From assembly GCA_964540575.1 (NCBI GenBank), contig CAZINI010000002.1, forward strand, positions 62,001 to 126,000: DNA of 64,000 bases, written 5' to 3'. Source of the stretch: UMGS1889 sp964540575. GTDB taxonomy: Bacteria > Bacillota > Clostridia > Oscillospirales > Ruminococcaceae. Shown piece by piece: positions 17,532-26,105 of the stretch. Made by a program: the position numbers and the translations under genes. Each line of letters starts with the position of its first letter. Position 1 is the first letter of the stretch. Below the pieces are notes generated by a model. The model made no database searches. It had not been told where the DNA came from and saw nothing but the letters and a program-made list of their open reading frames with translations.

Positions 17532-19469
17532 TTATTTCAGAGATTCTCTTGTGTAATCCAGCAGACCGCCTGCAAGCATAATATCCTTGGTACGTCCGGA
17601 AAGCTCGCAGAGAACGGGAATTTCCTTTCCGCTTGTCTTGTTAACAACGGTAAGCTCGCTCTTGCCCTCGGAAACAGCCTTTCTTACGTCAGCCAGAACG
17701 AGAACATCGCCCTGTGCAATAGAGTCGTAATCGGACTCATTCACGAATGTGAGGGGGAGGATTCCCGCATTGATAAGGTTAGCACGGTGAATTCTTGCGA
17801 AAGACTTCACCAGAACAGCCTTAACGCCCAAGTAGAGAGGAGCAAGAGCAGCATGCTCACGGGACGAGCCCTGACCATAGTTGGAGCCGCCGACGATGAT
17901 AGACTTGCCCATTTCCTTTGCTCTTGCAGGGAACTTTTCATCGCATACAGCAAAGCAGTGCTGAGAAATTGCGGGGATATTTGAACGCAGAGGCAGTATC
18001 TTTGCACCTGCGGGCATAATGTGGTCGGTGGTGATATTGTCGCCCACCTTCAGGGAAACGCCTGCTTCAATGGTTTCCATAAGAGGAGCAGTTTCGGGGA
18101 AGGGCTTGATATTGGGACCTCTCAGTATCTCAACCTTATCCATTTCCTCCACGGGAGCGGGAGGAACTATCATATTATCGTTGATGGAGAATACCTCGGG
18201 AAGCTTGAATTCGGGCATATCGCCGAGAGTTCTCGGGTCGGTGAGAACGCCTGTGATAGCGGAAGCGGCAGCCATTTCGGGAGATACGAGATATATCTGA
18301 CCGTCCTTAGTGCCTGAACGTCCCTCAAAGTTTCTGTTGAAGGTTCTAAGGGAGATACCCTTGGAGTTGGGGGACTGTCCCATACCGATGCAGGGACCGC
18401 ATGCGGATTCGAGAATTCTTGCACCCGCTTCAATGAGGATAGACAGTGCACCGTTCTGAGCCAGCATATTCAGCACCTGCTTGGAGCCGGGTGCGATAGA
18501 CAGTGAAACATCGGGGTGAACGGTCTTGCCCTTGAGGATATGTGCGACTTTCAGCATATCCATCAGAGAAGAGTTTGTGCAGGAGCCTATGCAGACCTGA
18601 TCTATCTTGAGATTTCCTATCTCCTCAACCGACTTGACATTATCGGGAGAATGAGGACATGCAGCCAGAGGAACCAGCTCGGAAAGGTTTATCTCAACGA
18701 CCTCATCATAAACAGCATCGGGATCGGCGGAAAGCTCCGTCCATACCTCCTCACGCTGCTGAGCCTTAAGGAACTGCTTTGTTATCTCGTCTGAGGGGAA
18801 GATAGAGGTAGTCGCACCAAGCTCTGCACCCATATTGGTGATAGTAGCTCTTTCGGGAACGGAAAGTGTCTTTACGCCCTCGCCGCAGTATTCGATGACC
18901 TTGCCGACGCCGCCCTTAACGGACAGTCTTTTGAGGACTTCAAGGATAACGTCCTTAGCAGCCACCCAGGGGCGAAGCTTGCCTGTAAGATTTACCTTAA
19001 CTATCTTGGGATATGTGATATAGTATGCACCGCCGCCCATAGCAACAGCAACGTCCAGACCGCCTGCACCGATAGCTATCATACCGATACCGCCGCCTGT
19101 GGGTGTGTGGCTGTCGGAACCGATAAGGGTCTTTCCGGGAACGCCGAATCTTTCAAGATGAACCTGATGGCAGATACCGTTTCCGGGACGGGAGAAATAA
19201 ATGCCGTGCTTCTTTGCAACGCTGCCGATAAATCTGTGGTCGTCAGCATTTTCAAAGCCTGACTGGAGTGTGTTATGGTCGATATATGCGACCGAACGCT
19301 CGGTTTTTACTCTGGGAACTCCCATAGCCTCATATTCAAGATATGCCATTGTGCCCGTTGCGTCCTGTGTAAGGGTCTGATCGATGCGGATTCCGATCTC
19401 CTGTCCTTTTACAAATTCACCGTCAACAAGGTGGTTTTTCAAGATTTTTTCTGTGAGAGTCAAACCCAT
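17532..19469 (-). CDS. acnA: Aconitate hydratase (iron-sulfur)
   Basis: 645 residues from an ATG at 19469 (MGLTLTEKILKNHLV), the usual N-terminus of this compact clostridial aconitase, with AAAGGA about 9 nt upstream. An in-frame ATG at 19544 would add 25 residues and has only a weak AAGG nearby. It interconverts citrate and isocitrate. Seen: QEIGIRIDQTLTQDATGTMA, SDSHTPTGGGIGM, cluster cysteines in CIGSCTNSSL and ACGPCIGMGQSP, and GGSNYGQGSSREHAA in the swivelling domain. It heads the operon continuing through two small membrane proteins to icd and rex. Confidence 0.93.
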   Translation of the reverse strand: MGLTLTEKILKNHLVDGEFVKGQEIGIRIDQTLTQDATGTMAYLEYEAMGVPRVKTERSVAYIDHNTLQSGFENADDHRFIGSVAKKHGIYFSRPGNGICHQVHLERFGVPGKTLIGSDSHTPTGGGIGMIAIGAGGLDVAVAMGGGAYYITYPKIVKVNLTGKLRPWVAAKDVILEVLKRLSVKGGVGKVIEYCGEGVKTLSVPERATITNMGAELGATTSIFPSDEITKQFLKAQQREEVWTELSADPDAVYDEVVEINLSELVPLAACPHSPDNVKSVEEIGNLKIDQVCIGSCTNSSLMDMLKVAHILKGKTVHPDVSLSIAPGSKQVLNMLAQNGALSILIEAGARILESACGPCIGMGQSPNSKGISLRTFNRNFEGRSGTKDGQIYLVSPEMAAASAITGVLTDPRTLGDMPEFKLPEVFSINDNMIVPPAPVEEMDKVEILRGPNIKPFPETAPLMETIEAGVSLKVGDNITTDHIMPAGAKILPLRSNIPAISQHCFAVCDEKFPARAKEMGKSIIVGGSNYGQGSSREHAALAPLYLGVKAVLVKSFARIHRANLINAGILPLTFVNESDYDSIAQGDVLVLADVRKAVSEGKSELTVVNKTSGKEIPVLCELSGRTKDIMLAGGLLDYTRESLK

Positions 19470-19575
19470 TTCAAACAATCCTTTCATAATAAATTGACGT
19501 ATCTTCAAGGAATTTTTCGGGACAGCTTCATTGCTGTTCGACATATTACCTTAGAAAACACGCCCTCTATCTTAT

Positions 19576-19604
19576 ATTTTACATTGCCGCAGGCAGTTTG
19601 TCAA
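19576..19604 (-). promoter_or_regulatory. Sigma-A promoter of the acnA-icd-rex operon
   Basis: On the minus strand TTGACA (complement of 19599-19604), a 17-bp spacer and TAAAAT (complement of 19576-19581). Transcription would start near 19570, giving a leader of about 100 nt before the chosen acnA start. Confidence 0.75.
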
Positions 19605-19699
19605 GAATTTATCAAACTTTTTTTGGAAGATACACTAAATGTTCAGATTTATTACGCTATTGTGGGAAATTTTTATGCTATAATAACTTAAAACGTGAG

Positions 19700-20040
19700 T
19701 GCTGTCCTTGACGGTTTGCCGTGGAATGGTGATGACCACTGCTTTTTCCGCCTCCGTTCCGTCGGCTCAATGGCGAAAAATCGTCGGGGGATTAACCCCC
19801 TTTCGATTTTTCGCAGGCACCGCACACGGATTTTGTTTTCAATGATTTTGTTATGGTCGATTGATAGATGCTTTACTGTTTATTTTGTGTGCGGTGCTTT
19901 TTGGCTGTTGGTTTTGTTTGATTTGCTGTTAATGAGCTTGATTTGTCAGCGGCTGGAAAGGGTATTTCGCCCGTTGCGACGGGCGACGGGGCTCTGCCCT
20001 CGACCCGCAGCCTTTGGGAAAGGCTGGCGAAACTTTTATA
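19700..20040. repeat. Palindrome-rich non-coding spacer upstream of the methyltransferase
   Basis: No convincing gene occupies 19605-20069. The spacer holds nested hairpins: GCGAAAAATCG/CGATTTTTCGC with a GGGGG/CCCCC inner stem (19773-19814); GCACCGCACAC (19817-19827) pairing with GTGTGCGGTGC (19887-19897), followed by TTTTT; GCCCGTTGCGACGGGC near 19969; and CAGCCTTT/AAAGGCTG near 20010. GC content is high compared with other spacers here. The pattern suggests a dispersed intergenic palindromic repeat family or a structured leader, not protein coding. Confidence 0.55.
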
Positions 20041-20069
20041 TTTATTGCTTTTCAAAAGGAATGATTTTT

Positions 20070-20894
20070 ATGTCAAACGGATTTATCTGCCCGAAATGCG
20101 GCGAAATATTAGCAAAAAACGGAAATTCCCTGAAATGCTCAAAGGGTCACTGCTACGACCTTGCCGCTTCGGGATATGTAAATCTTCTTCTCTCCGATAT
20201 GATGAATTCCAAGCTGCCGGGGGATAACAAGCTTATGGTAAACGCCCGCCGCAGCTTTCTGTCCAAGGGATATTACAAACCTCTTGCCGACAGATTTGCG
20301 GAAACCGTCTGCAAATATGCGGAAAACGGCTGCACTATCCTTGATGCAGGCTGCGGTGAGGGATATTACACGGGAATTATTGCCGAACATCTTGCGTCGG
20401 ACGGAAAATCTGCGGACATATTCGGCATTGACATTTCCAAAAATGCCGTAAACGCCGCCGCCAAGCGGTATAAAGAAATTTCCTTTGCCGCCGCAAGCAT
20501 TTTTCATATGCCTTTCGGGGACAGTTCCTGTGATATTCTGGCGACCCTTTTTGCACCCTATTGCGGGGATGAATTTCGCCGTGTTCTGAAAGACGGCGGT
20601 GTGATGCTTATGGCTATCCCCGGAGAACGGCATCTCTGGGGGCTGAAAAAAGCCGTCTACGACAAGCCCTACCTGAACGAGGTAAAGGACTATGCCCTTG
20701 ACGGCTTTGAGTTTATAGGCACCGAAAAGCTGTCCTACACTATCTTCCTTGACAATGCCGAGGACATTCGCTCGCTGTTTTCCATGACGCCTTATTATTA
20801 CAAAACCTCCGAGGAGGGTCACAAGCGGCTGGAAGCCCTTGAAGCCCTCGAAACGGAGGTATCATTTGAAATATTGACCTATAAGAAAAAGTGA
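20070..20894 (+). CDS. RlmA-like 23S rRNA (guanine-N1) methyltransferase
   Basis: 274 residues. The start at 20070 follows AAAAGGA by 9 nt; the frame is open further upstream but that part is low-quality repeat-derived sequence. The N-terminal zinc finger CPKCGEILAKNGNSLKCSKG with HCYDLAASGYVNLL is the RlmA hallmark, followed by a Rossmann methyltransferase with SAM motif ILDAGCGEGYYTGIIA (about 90-105). RlmA proteins methylate G745 or G748 of 23S rRNA; which is targeted cannot be told here. It ends 2 nt before the convergent maf gene with no terminator between. Confidence 0.87.
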   Translation: MSNGFICPKCGEILAKNGNSLKCSKGHCYDLAASGYVNLLLSDMMNSKLPGDNKLMVNARRSFLSKGYYKPLADRFAETVCKYAENGCTILDAGCGEGYYTGIIAEHLASDGKSADIFGIDISKNAVNAAAKRYKEISFAAASIFHMPFGDSSCDILATLFAPYCGDEFRRVLKDGGVMLMAIPGERHLWGLKKAVYDKPYLNEVKDYALDGFEFIGTEKLSYTIFLDNAEDIRSLFSMTPYYYKTSEEGHKRLEALEALETEVSFEILTYKKK

Positions 20895-20896
20895 GG

Positions 20897-21478
20897 TCAT
20901 TCCTCGGAGTTTTCTTCGATTTTCCTGATAAAATCGGCAAGCTCTCTTTTCAGACGTGCGGCGGGCAGACCGACAATGTTGAAGAAATCGCCGCTTATGC
21001 CCTTGACAAGCAGGCTGCCCTCGCCCTGTATGCCGTATGCACCTGCCTTGTCCTTTGGCTCGCCCGTTTCCACATACTCGTTGATTTCCTCGTCGGTGAG
21101 GGGATAGAACTCCACCTCAGAAACTGCCGAGAAGCTTTCCTCCATATCGCCGTACCTCAGGCAGACGCCCGTAACGACCTTGTGCTTTCTGCCCGACAGC
21201 AGAGCCAGCATTTTGTAGGCATCGCTGTCATCGTGGGGCTTGCCCAGCAGAATATCGTCCACAATGACCGCCGTATCACAGCCGATAACGACGGCATTTT
21301 TGTAATCCTCGGAAACCTTTTCCGCCTTTTTTCTTGCGAGAAGCTCGGCTGCGTCCATAGGCAGAACGCCGTCGCTGAGGCTTTCGTCAATGTCGGCAGG
21401 GACGGTTTTAAACGATCCGCATATCAGCTTCATAAGCTCCTGCCGCCTGGGAGAAGCCGAAGCAAGTATAATTTTCAT
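20897..21478 (-). CDS. maf: Maf family nucleoside triphosphate pyrophosphatase
   Basis: 193 residues from the second ATG (21478), which has GGAG at 8-nt spacing; the ATG at 21484 is too close to that site. It begins MKIILASASPRRQELMK, the substrate-binding SASPRR loop of Maf, and has DTAVIVDDILLGKPHD containing the catalytic aspartate. Maf proteins remove pyrophosphate from dTTP, UTP or modified nucleotides and can arrest septation when overproduced. Convergent with rlmA. Confidence 0.93.
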   Translation of the reverse strand: MKIILASASPRRQELMKLICGSFKTVPADIDESLSDGVLPMDAAELLARKKAEKVSEDYKNAVVIGCDTAVIVDDILLGKPHDDSDAYKMLALLSGRKHKVVTGVCLRYGDMEESFSAVSEVEFYPLTDEEINEYVETGEPKDKAGAYGIQGEGSLLVKGISGDFFNIVGLPAARLKRELADFIRKIEENSEE

Positions 21479-21531
21479 TTTCATATCTCCATTCTTTTTG
21501 TACCGATAACCGTAATCAGCATTATAAAGCT

Positions 21532-21560
21532 ATTATATCACATTATTCCAAATACTGCAA
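21532..21560 (-). promoter_or_regulatory. Promoter of maf
   Basis: Minus strand TTGCAG (complement of 21555-21560), 17-bp spacer ending in TGA, and TATAAT (complement of 21532-21537), an extended -10. The predicted start lies about 45 nt before the maf ATG. Confidence 0.75.
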
Positions 21561-21622
21561 CAGTGAATTTGGAAGATTTTTTTGTCGAATTACGTCGAAT
21601 TACCACTATTTTTGCCGAATAA

Positions 21623-21673
21623 TGACAAAGTTTGTCATAAATATTTGACAAACCTCGGAAGCTGTGGTATTCT
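21623..21673 (+). promoter_or_regulatory. TGACAAA operator-like array overlapping a plus-strand promoter
   Basis: Three TGACAAA half-sites occur at 21623-21629 (+), 21631-21637 (-) and 21646-21652 (+); the first two form a perfect palindrome TGACAAAgTTTGTCA. The third overlaps TTGACA (21645-21650), which with a 17-bp spacer and TATTCT (21668-21673, preceded by TGG) makes a plausible promoter pointing at the 3' end of the small HTH gene. No plus-strand coding gene follows, so a short antisense RNA or a spurious promoter are both possible. Confidence 0.4.
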
Positions 21674-21703
21674 TAATACTGTCGGGTACATCACCTCCCG
21701 ACA

Positions 21704-21738
21704 AAAAAATCCCCCCAAAAGGTTGACCCTTTGGGGGA
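21704..21738 (-). terminator. Terminator of the HTH regulator gene
   Basis: Minus strand: CCCCCAAAGG, loop GTCAA, CCTTTTGGGGG, then GATTTTTTTG. It lies 37 nt after the stop of the HTH gene; a second hairpin (about 21747-21777) overlaps the stop codon. Confidence 0.8.
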
Positions 21739-21774
21739 AGGAAAGCTGATCCTGCGAATGTGCAGTTTGCGGGA

Positions 21775-22119
21775 TCAGTCAAGATTAAGAACATGCCTTA
21801 CGACAAATTTATTGTCCGAAGTGGCATTCATATAAGCGTTTGCGACCTTCAGCGTTTCTTTGTCATACTTGCAGTCATCGGGGTTGTCGGGAGCTGCCTC
21901 AACAAGCTCTCCTTTGGTGAGCATATGAATATCAAGATTAAGTGCACTGCATATCTTGATAACATTGCTGACGGTGGAGTTAAGTATACCTCTGTTGAGA
22001 ATGGTCGCAACAGTTGTGTAGGGGATACCTGCCTTAGCGGCAAATTCCCTCACGCTTCTGTATTTTGACTTGATCAGAGCCCTGAGATTTCTCTCCATCT
22101 CATTTGGGAGTTCTTTCAT
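21775..22119 (-). CDS. Small XRE-type helix-turn-helix regulator
   Basis: 114 residues from the ATG at 22119, with AAAGGA 9 nt upstream; the frame upstream lacks a site. Residues 14-65 form a lambda-repressor-like HTH: SKYRSVREFAAKAGIPYTTV and ATILNRG, SNVIKICSALNLDIHMLTKG. The C-terminal part is short and acidic. The target is unknown. The upstream TGACAAA array at 21623-21652 lies beyond the terminator side and could be its own or another regulator's site. A hairpin (about 22184-22213) sits in its leader. Confidence 0.85.
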   Translation of the reverse strand: MKELPNEMERNLRALIKSKYRSVREFAAKAGIPYTTVATILNRGILNSTVSNVIKICSALNLDIHMLTKGELVEAAPDNPDDCKYDKETLKVANAYMNATSDNKFVVRHVLNLD

Positions 22120-22219
22120 ATTTATCAATCCTTTCTTTTCCGTCTTGACGGACGGTATGATCATTGCTATATGAGCCGAGCTGCAATTAAGCAGTGTCGG
22201 CTTTTGTCCATTTATGGGC

Positions 22220-22263
22220 ATTTTTTGCGGAGATCGCCGTGCTTGGCGGTTTCCGCAAAAAAT
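22220..22263. terminator. Bidirectional-looking terminator after dacA
   Basis: A long stem TTTTTTGCGGAgAtCGCC and GGCGgTtTCCGCAAAAAA (about 22221-22262) with a GTGCTT loop. On the minus strand it ends the secA-to-dacA run with a T-rich tail. Confidence 0.8.
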
Positions 22264-22266
22264 ATG

Positions 22267-23619
22267 TCAGAAACGTCTGCTCTTGTTCACACGCTTGATG
22301 CGGCGTTTCTTTTTGCGTCCCGATGAAATGTAGATGATAACGTAAAGCATGACCAGAACGACAGCACCCGCAATAGCTATCTTGAACATTGAGGATTTTG
22401 TGAACTTCTTTGCCAGATCGATATTGTAGTCCAGCATTGAGATCTCCACGTCATCGACAGCTACCAAGTCGGTGGTGAACAGCGTCTGTCCCGACAGCTG
22501 CAGCTCGATAGTTCCCAGCTTGTCGCCCTTATGGACAGGTGCCTGAACGATCTCATCCTTGGTTATTTTTCTGTAAATATTGGCTGTATCGTAGGTATTG
22601 GGCCAAAGGGTGGAATATGGGTCCTTGGGGCATACGCTGACGTAATCCTTGTCCTGTCCGAACCTGACCGAAACCTCTGCAACAGCCTCTTCCGTCCGAA
22701 GGATATTCATATACTCAAAGGTATTGAACGCCCATTCGTAAATGTTTCGGTGGTCGGTATACTGGAAATTCGCCTTAGTACCGTCCTCAAGGGTCATAGG
22801 AGCACCCAAGGTCACCAAAAGGTAATTGTTTCCGTCACAGCTTGCCATTGTGATGAGATTTCGTCCCGATTCATCGAGAGTACCCGTTTTTATGCCCTTT
22901 GCATATGGATAATAGAACTCGCTGGAGGATTTCAGCATACTGTTGGTGTGATAGACAGTCGCACCGTCGGGACGCTTGTTGGTAGGGGACAGCTGATATT
23001 CCACCGTCGAAGCTATTTCCATAAATTTGGGATAATTTTCGATAGCATACTGAGTGATGACAGCCATATCTCTGGCAGTGGTGTACTGGTCGGGGTCAAA
23101 AAGCCCGTGAGGATTGGCAAAGTGAGTTCCCGTGCAGCCCAGCTCCTGTGCTTTGGCGTTCATCATATCGATGAAGTTGGGAATGCTTTCTCCGCCGACG
23201 TGATAAGCAAGCGTACCTGCCGCTTCACAGGCGGAAGCCATAAGCATAGCGTGCATAAGGTCGTTTACCGAAGCTATCTCGCCTCGGGAATAATCCGCCG
23301 TGGAAGCACCCGTCATATACAACTCGTCAAAGACCACCAGCGGGGCTTCAACGTAGGTATTGTCCAGGTCGGGGACGTTTTCCAGCACGATAATAGCTGT
23401 CATTATCTTGGTAAGCGATGCGGGATAGCACCGTTTTTCTGCATTTTTTTCATAAAGCGTCAGATCCTTGTCCAGATTGACAAGGTATGCAGCATCGCTT
23501 TCCACGGTAAAATTGGGGGTAAATGTCACGGCCTCTGTCCGCAGGCTGAGAAGCATAGCAAATACCAGCGTCAAAGCCGTAACAACAGCGGTTTTACCGC
23601 CGCAAAATATTTTCTGCAT
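22267..23619 (-). CDS. D-alanyl-D-alanine carboxypeptidase (DacA/DacF, PBP5 family)
   Basis: A 450-residue membrane-anchored penicillin-binding protein that trims peptidoglycan stem peptides. N-terminal hydrophobic signal (about 10-30), SxxK motif in YPASLTKIMTAII, KTG motif in YAKGIKTGTLDESG, a C-terminal beta domain, a membrane helix (about 412-432) and a basic tail (GRKKKRRIKRVNKSRRF). The second motif, SxN in the classical enzymes, reads SAC (MASACEAAG), so the Asn is replaced; some clostridial homologues seem to do this, but activity should be checked. Last gene of the secA run, ended by a hairpin. Confidence 0.9.
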   Translation of the reverse strand: MQKIFCGGKTAVVTALTLVFAMLLSLRTEAVTFTPNFTVESDAAYLVNLDKDLTLYEKNAEKRCYPASLTKIMTAIIVLENVPDLDNTYVEAPLVVFDELYMTGASTADYSRGEIASVNDLMHAMLMASACEAAGTLAYHVGGESIPNFIDMMNAKAQELGCTGTHFANPHGLFDPDQYTTARDMAVITQYAIENYPKFMEIASTVEYQLSPTNKRPDGATVYHTNSMLKSSSEFYYPYAKGIKTGTLDESGRNLITMASCDGNNYLLVTLGAPMTLEDGTKANFQYTDHRNIYEWAFNTFEYMNILRTEEAVAEVSVRFGQDKDYVSVCPKDPYSTLWPNTYDTANIYRKITKDEIVQAPVHKGDKLGTIELQLSGQTLFTTDLVAVDDVEISMLDYNIDLAKKFTKSSMFKIAIAGAVVLVMLYVIIYISSGRKKKRRIKRVNKSRRF

Positions 23620-23664
23620 TGTATTTATTTCACTCTCCTCGGAACGGTGAGTTGTTTTTTCAAA

Positions 23665-24609
23665 TTAATCAGCTGAAACCGTTTCGGCAATGGTTTTAGT
23701 GACCGAAGCAGCCGTTTCGCCGCCAAGCTTTGCTTTTGGTGACATGACCAGACGGTGACAGCACACATCCTTGAAAATATATCTGACATCATCGGGAACA
23801 GCGAAATCTCTGCCCCTCAGCAGAGCGACCGACTTTGTCATTGCAGCAAGAGCGACCGTCCCACGGGGGCTTACACCCAGCCTGATAAGCGGGTGTTCTC
23901 TCGTTGCAGCCGCAAGTCTGACCATATAATCATAGACCTTGTCGTCAACATAGATATTTTTAGCCGCTTCCTGCATAGCGATAATATCCTCGGCGGAAAC
24001 TATCCTGCGGACATTTGCAGCAGGTTCGCTTTCCGCTCTTGCCTTGAGTATGCTTATCTCGCTGTCTTTGTCGGGATAGCCCATAGAAAGCCGCACGATA
24101 AATCTGTCCAGCTGGGATTCGGGAAGCTGCTGCGTTCCCACCGAGCCTATGGGATTTTCCGTAGCAATGACGATATATGGTCTCGGAAGCTGTCTTGTAA
24201 CTCCGTCAACAGTGAAGCTGCCCTCTTCCATCAGCTCAAGAAGAGCCGACTGAGTCTTGCTGGAGGTCCTGTTTATTTCGTCCGCAAGGAAAAGGCTGCA
24301 AATGGCAGCACCCTCCTTGTACTCGAACCTGCCTGTCTGCTTATTGAACAGTGTAAAGCCTGTAACGTCTGACGGCAGCACGTCGGGGGTGAACTGCATA
24401 CGCTTGTAGTCCAGCGACAGTGCCTTTGAAAAAGCCAGTGCCATAGTGGTCTTGCCCACTCCGGGAATATCCTCCAGCAGTATATGACCGCCCGAGATTA
24501 TCGCCAGCAGCACTTTTATTATCACATCGTCCTTGCCTATAACGGCTTTCCTGACCTCGGAGATTATGTCGGAAGCCTGACTGAGAATTATATTCTGTTC
24601 CTTAGACAA
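23665..24609 (-). CDS. MoxR family AAA+ ATPase
   Basis: 314 residues. Walker A EDIPGVGKTTMALAF (about 46-60), Walker B LFLADEINRTSSKTQSALLELMEEG, sensor region IATENPIGSVGTQQLPESQLDRF, and SPRGTVALAAM in the lid. MoxR ATPases act as chaperones for DUF58/vWA partner proteins. Here it is separated from the DUF58-transglutaminase pair at 6557-10247. The start codon appears to be TTG at 24609, 11 nt after GGGAGG, since the nearby ATG is out of frame and stops at once. 25 nt separate it from comFB. Confidence 0.92.
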   Translation of the reverse strand: MSKEQNIILSQASDIISEVRKAVIGKDDVIIKVLLAIISGGHILLEDIPGVGKTTMALAFSKALSLDYKRMQFTPDVLPSDVTGFTLFNKQTGRFEYKEGAAICSLFLADEINRTSSKTQSALLELMEEGSFTVDGVTRQLPRPYIVIATENPIGSVGTQQLPESQLDRFIVRLSMGYPDKDSEISILKARAESEPAANVRRIVSAEDIIAMQEAAKNIYVDDKVYDYMVRLAAATREHPLIRLGVSPRGTVALAAMTKSVALLRGRDFAVPDDVRYIFKDVCCHRLVMSPKAKLGGETAASVTKTIAETVSAD

Positions 24610-24634
24610 TATTCATTCAGCCTCCCGAAATATA

Positions 24635-24895
24635 TCAATGCTGAGGAGAACGGCTGACAATATCGATAGCCTTGACGCAGGCAATGTCAATGTCAACGGA
24701 TTTTTGGATAGACGTATTTTCTGCAAGCTTGATAAGCTGTCCTTTTTCGGTGTTGACATACTGCGGCTTGAGATAGTTCAGTGCGATCGCCATCATATCC
24801 AGATAGCATTTTTCGCATTTGCAGCAGTCGATAGTCGGAAGGATCTCCTGCATACGCTTTTCAACGATCTGCTCGGTTACGTTAATTAATGCCAT
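24635..24895 (-). CDS. comFB: ComFB family protein
   Basis: An 86-residue protein with the ComFB pattern: N-terminal helix VTEQIVEKRMQEILP, cysteine cluster CCKCEKCYLDMMAIALNYLK and PQYV. ComFB lies in the B. subtilis late competence operon; homologues in cyanobacteria bind cyclic di-nucleotides, and the cysteines likely bind metal. Function here is unknown. It lies between the epimerase (13 nt) and moxR (25 nt) in one run. Confidence 0.88.
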   Translation of the reverse strand: MALINVTEQIVEKRMQEILPTIDCCKCEKCYLDMMAIALNYLKPQYVNTEKGQLIKLAENTSIQKSVDIDIACVKAIDIVSRSPQH

Positions 24896-24908
24896 ATTTG
24901 GCTCCCCC

Positions 24909-26081
24909 TCAGAATTCTGTTATATTTCTTGTGACAACTTCCATACACATTCTTCCGTTGTGATAAGGACATTTCCAGGGATTTACCATATCAACGGTAA
25001 GCATAGGTGTACCGTCCTCGGCGACTTCGCCCCACCATTCGCCGCAGCGTTTGTCGATCTGTTTTTCCTTGACCCAAGTCCAAAGTATTTTTGCGGACTC
25101 CAGAAATTCCTTTCTGCCGCCGCTGTTTTTGTAAGCATTAAGGAAACCTACAATACCCTCTGCCTGTACCCACCAAACACGCTTTGTATCTATCTTTTCG
25201 TTTTCACGCTCGTTGTTGAGAGCACCGTTTTTCAGGGCAAGGGTACGGATATTTTCGGAAATGCGAAGGTTTATCGCTTTCCATTCGGCAGCCAGCTCGG
25301 AATCTCCCAGTACCTCACAGGCACGGTCGATAAGCCAGGTCGCCTCAATGTCGTGACCGTAAGAGTGAATATCTCCGATAACATTCAGCTCCGTATCGAA
25401 GAACACCTTAAGGCAGTTGTTTTCGCTGTCGAATATCTTATCCTTGGCAAGCCTCAGCAGGAAATCCAGCCTGTCCGCCACACGGACATCGCCGCTTGCT
25501 TTCAGAAGAACGGTATATCCCTCGATAAGATGGAGAACGGTGTTCATTGTCTTATCCGCCATCAGACCGTTTTCGGAAAGGGCGTCATTTTCGATAAGCT
25601 GCCAGTTTCTGTCAAATGCTTCCATATAGGCAATATTATCGGTGCATTTGCTTTCCACCGTATCAAACAGCTCAAAAGCAAGCTTCAAAGCGTCCTTGTC
25701 CTTTGAAGCAAGATAATACTCGGACAGTGCATAGATAGCAAACGCCTGATTATAGGTGTGCTTCATGGAGTCGGAAACCTCGCCGTTATACTTCATCATC
25801 CAGTAAACGCCGCCGTTTTCACGGTCAACGCAGTGATCTTTCAGAAATTCGTATGCGTGGCGGGCATTGTCCAGATTATCCTCGCCGCCGACGGTCAGAA
25901 AAGCACTTGAGTAGAACCAAAGTATTCTTGAATTAAGGATAACGCCCTTGTCAGCCTTTTTGTCAACTTCAAGGTCGTTGTTCATAAATCCGTAAAATCC
26001 GCCGAATTCATCGTCCCTGAGCTTGTTCCAGAAGGGAATAATGTGTTCGGTAAGCTCGTTTTTGCATTCTTCGGTAAACAT
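24909..26081 (-). CDS. Cellobiose 2-epimerase (AGE family)
   Basis: 390 residues of the (alpha/alpha)6-barrel AGE superfamily. Cellobiose 2-epimerases, first found in Ruminococcus albus, convert cellobiose to glucosyl-mannose for cleavage by a mannosylglucose phosphorylase. Characteristic sequence: ILNSRILWFYSSAF, MKHTYNQAFAIYALSEYY, HSYGHDIEATWLIDRA and TKRVWWVQAEGIVGFLNAY, containing the catalytic histidines. No phosphorylase gene is adjacent. A GAGGTGGG ribosome site precedes the ATG. N-acylglucosamine 2-epimerase is the alternative, but length and motifs fit the cellobiose enzyme. Confidence 0.88.
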   Translation of the reverse strand: MFTEECKNELTEHIIPFWNKLRDDEFGGFYGFMNNDLEVDKKADKGVILNSRILWFYSSAFLTVGGEDNLDNARHAYEFLKDHCVDRENGGVYWMMKYNGEVSDSMKHTYNQAFAIYALSEYYLASKDKDALKLAFELFDTVESKCTDNIAYMEAFDRNWQLIENDALSENGLMADKTMNTVLHLIEGYTVLLKASGDVRVADRLDFLLRLAKDKIFDSENNCLKVFFDTELNVIGDIHSYGHDIEATWLIDRACEVLGDSELAAEWKAINLRISENIRTLALKNGALNNERENEKIDTKRVWWVQAEGIVGFLNAYKNSGGRKEFLESAKILWTWVKEKQIDKRCGEWWGEVAEDGTPMLTVDMVNPWKCPYHNGRMCMEVVTRNITEF

Positions 26082-26105
26082 AAAAACCCACCTCTATATT
26101 GAACT

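Noticed and set aside
19545..19690. Rex operator upstream of acnA
   Set aside because: No sequence close to the TTGTGA-type inverted repeat was found; AT-rich segments match only by chance.
19695..20069. N-terminal extension of the RlmA-like protein
   Set aside because: The extension is made of palindromic spacer sequence, and AAAAGGA with ATG 20070 gives a start directly before the conserved zinc finger.
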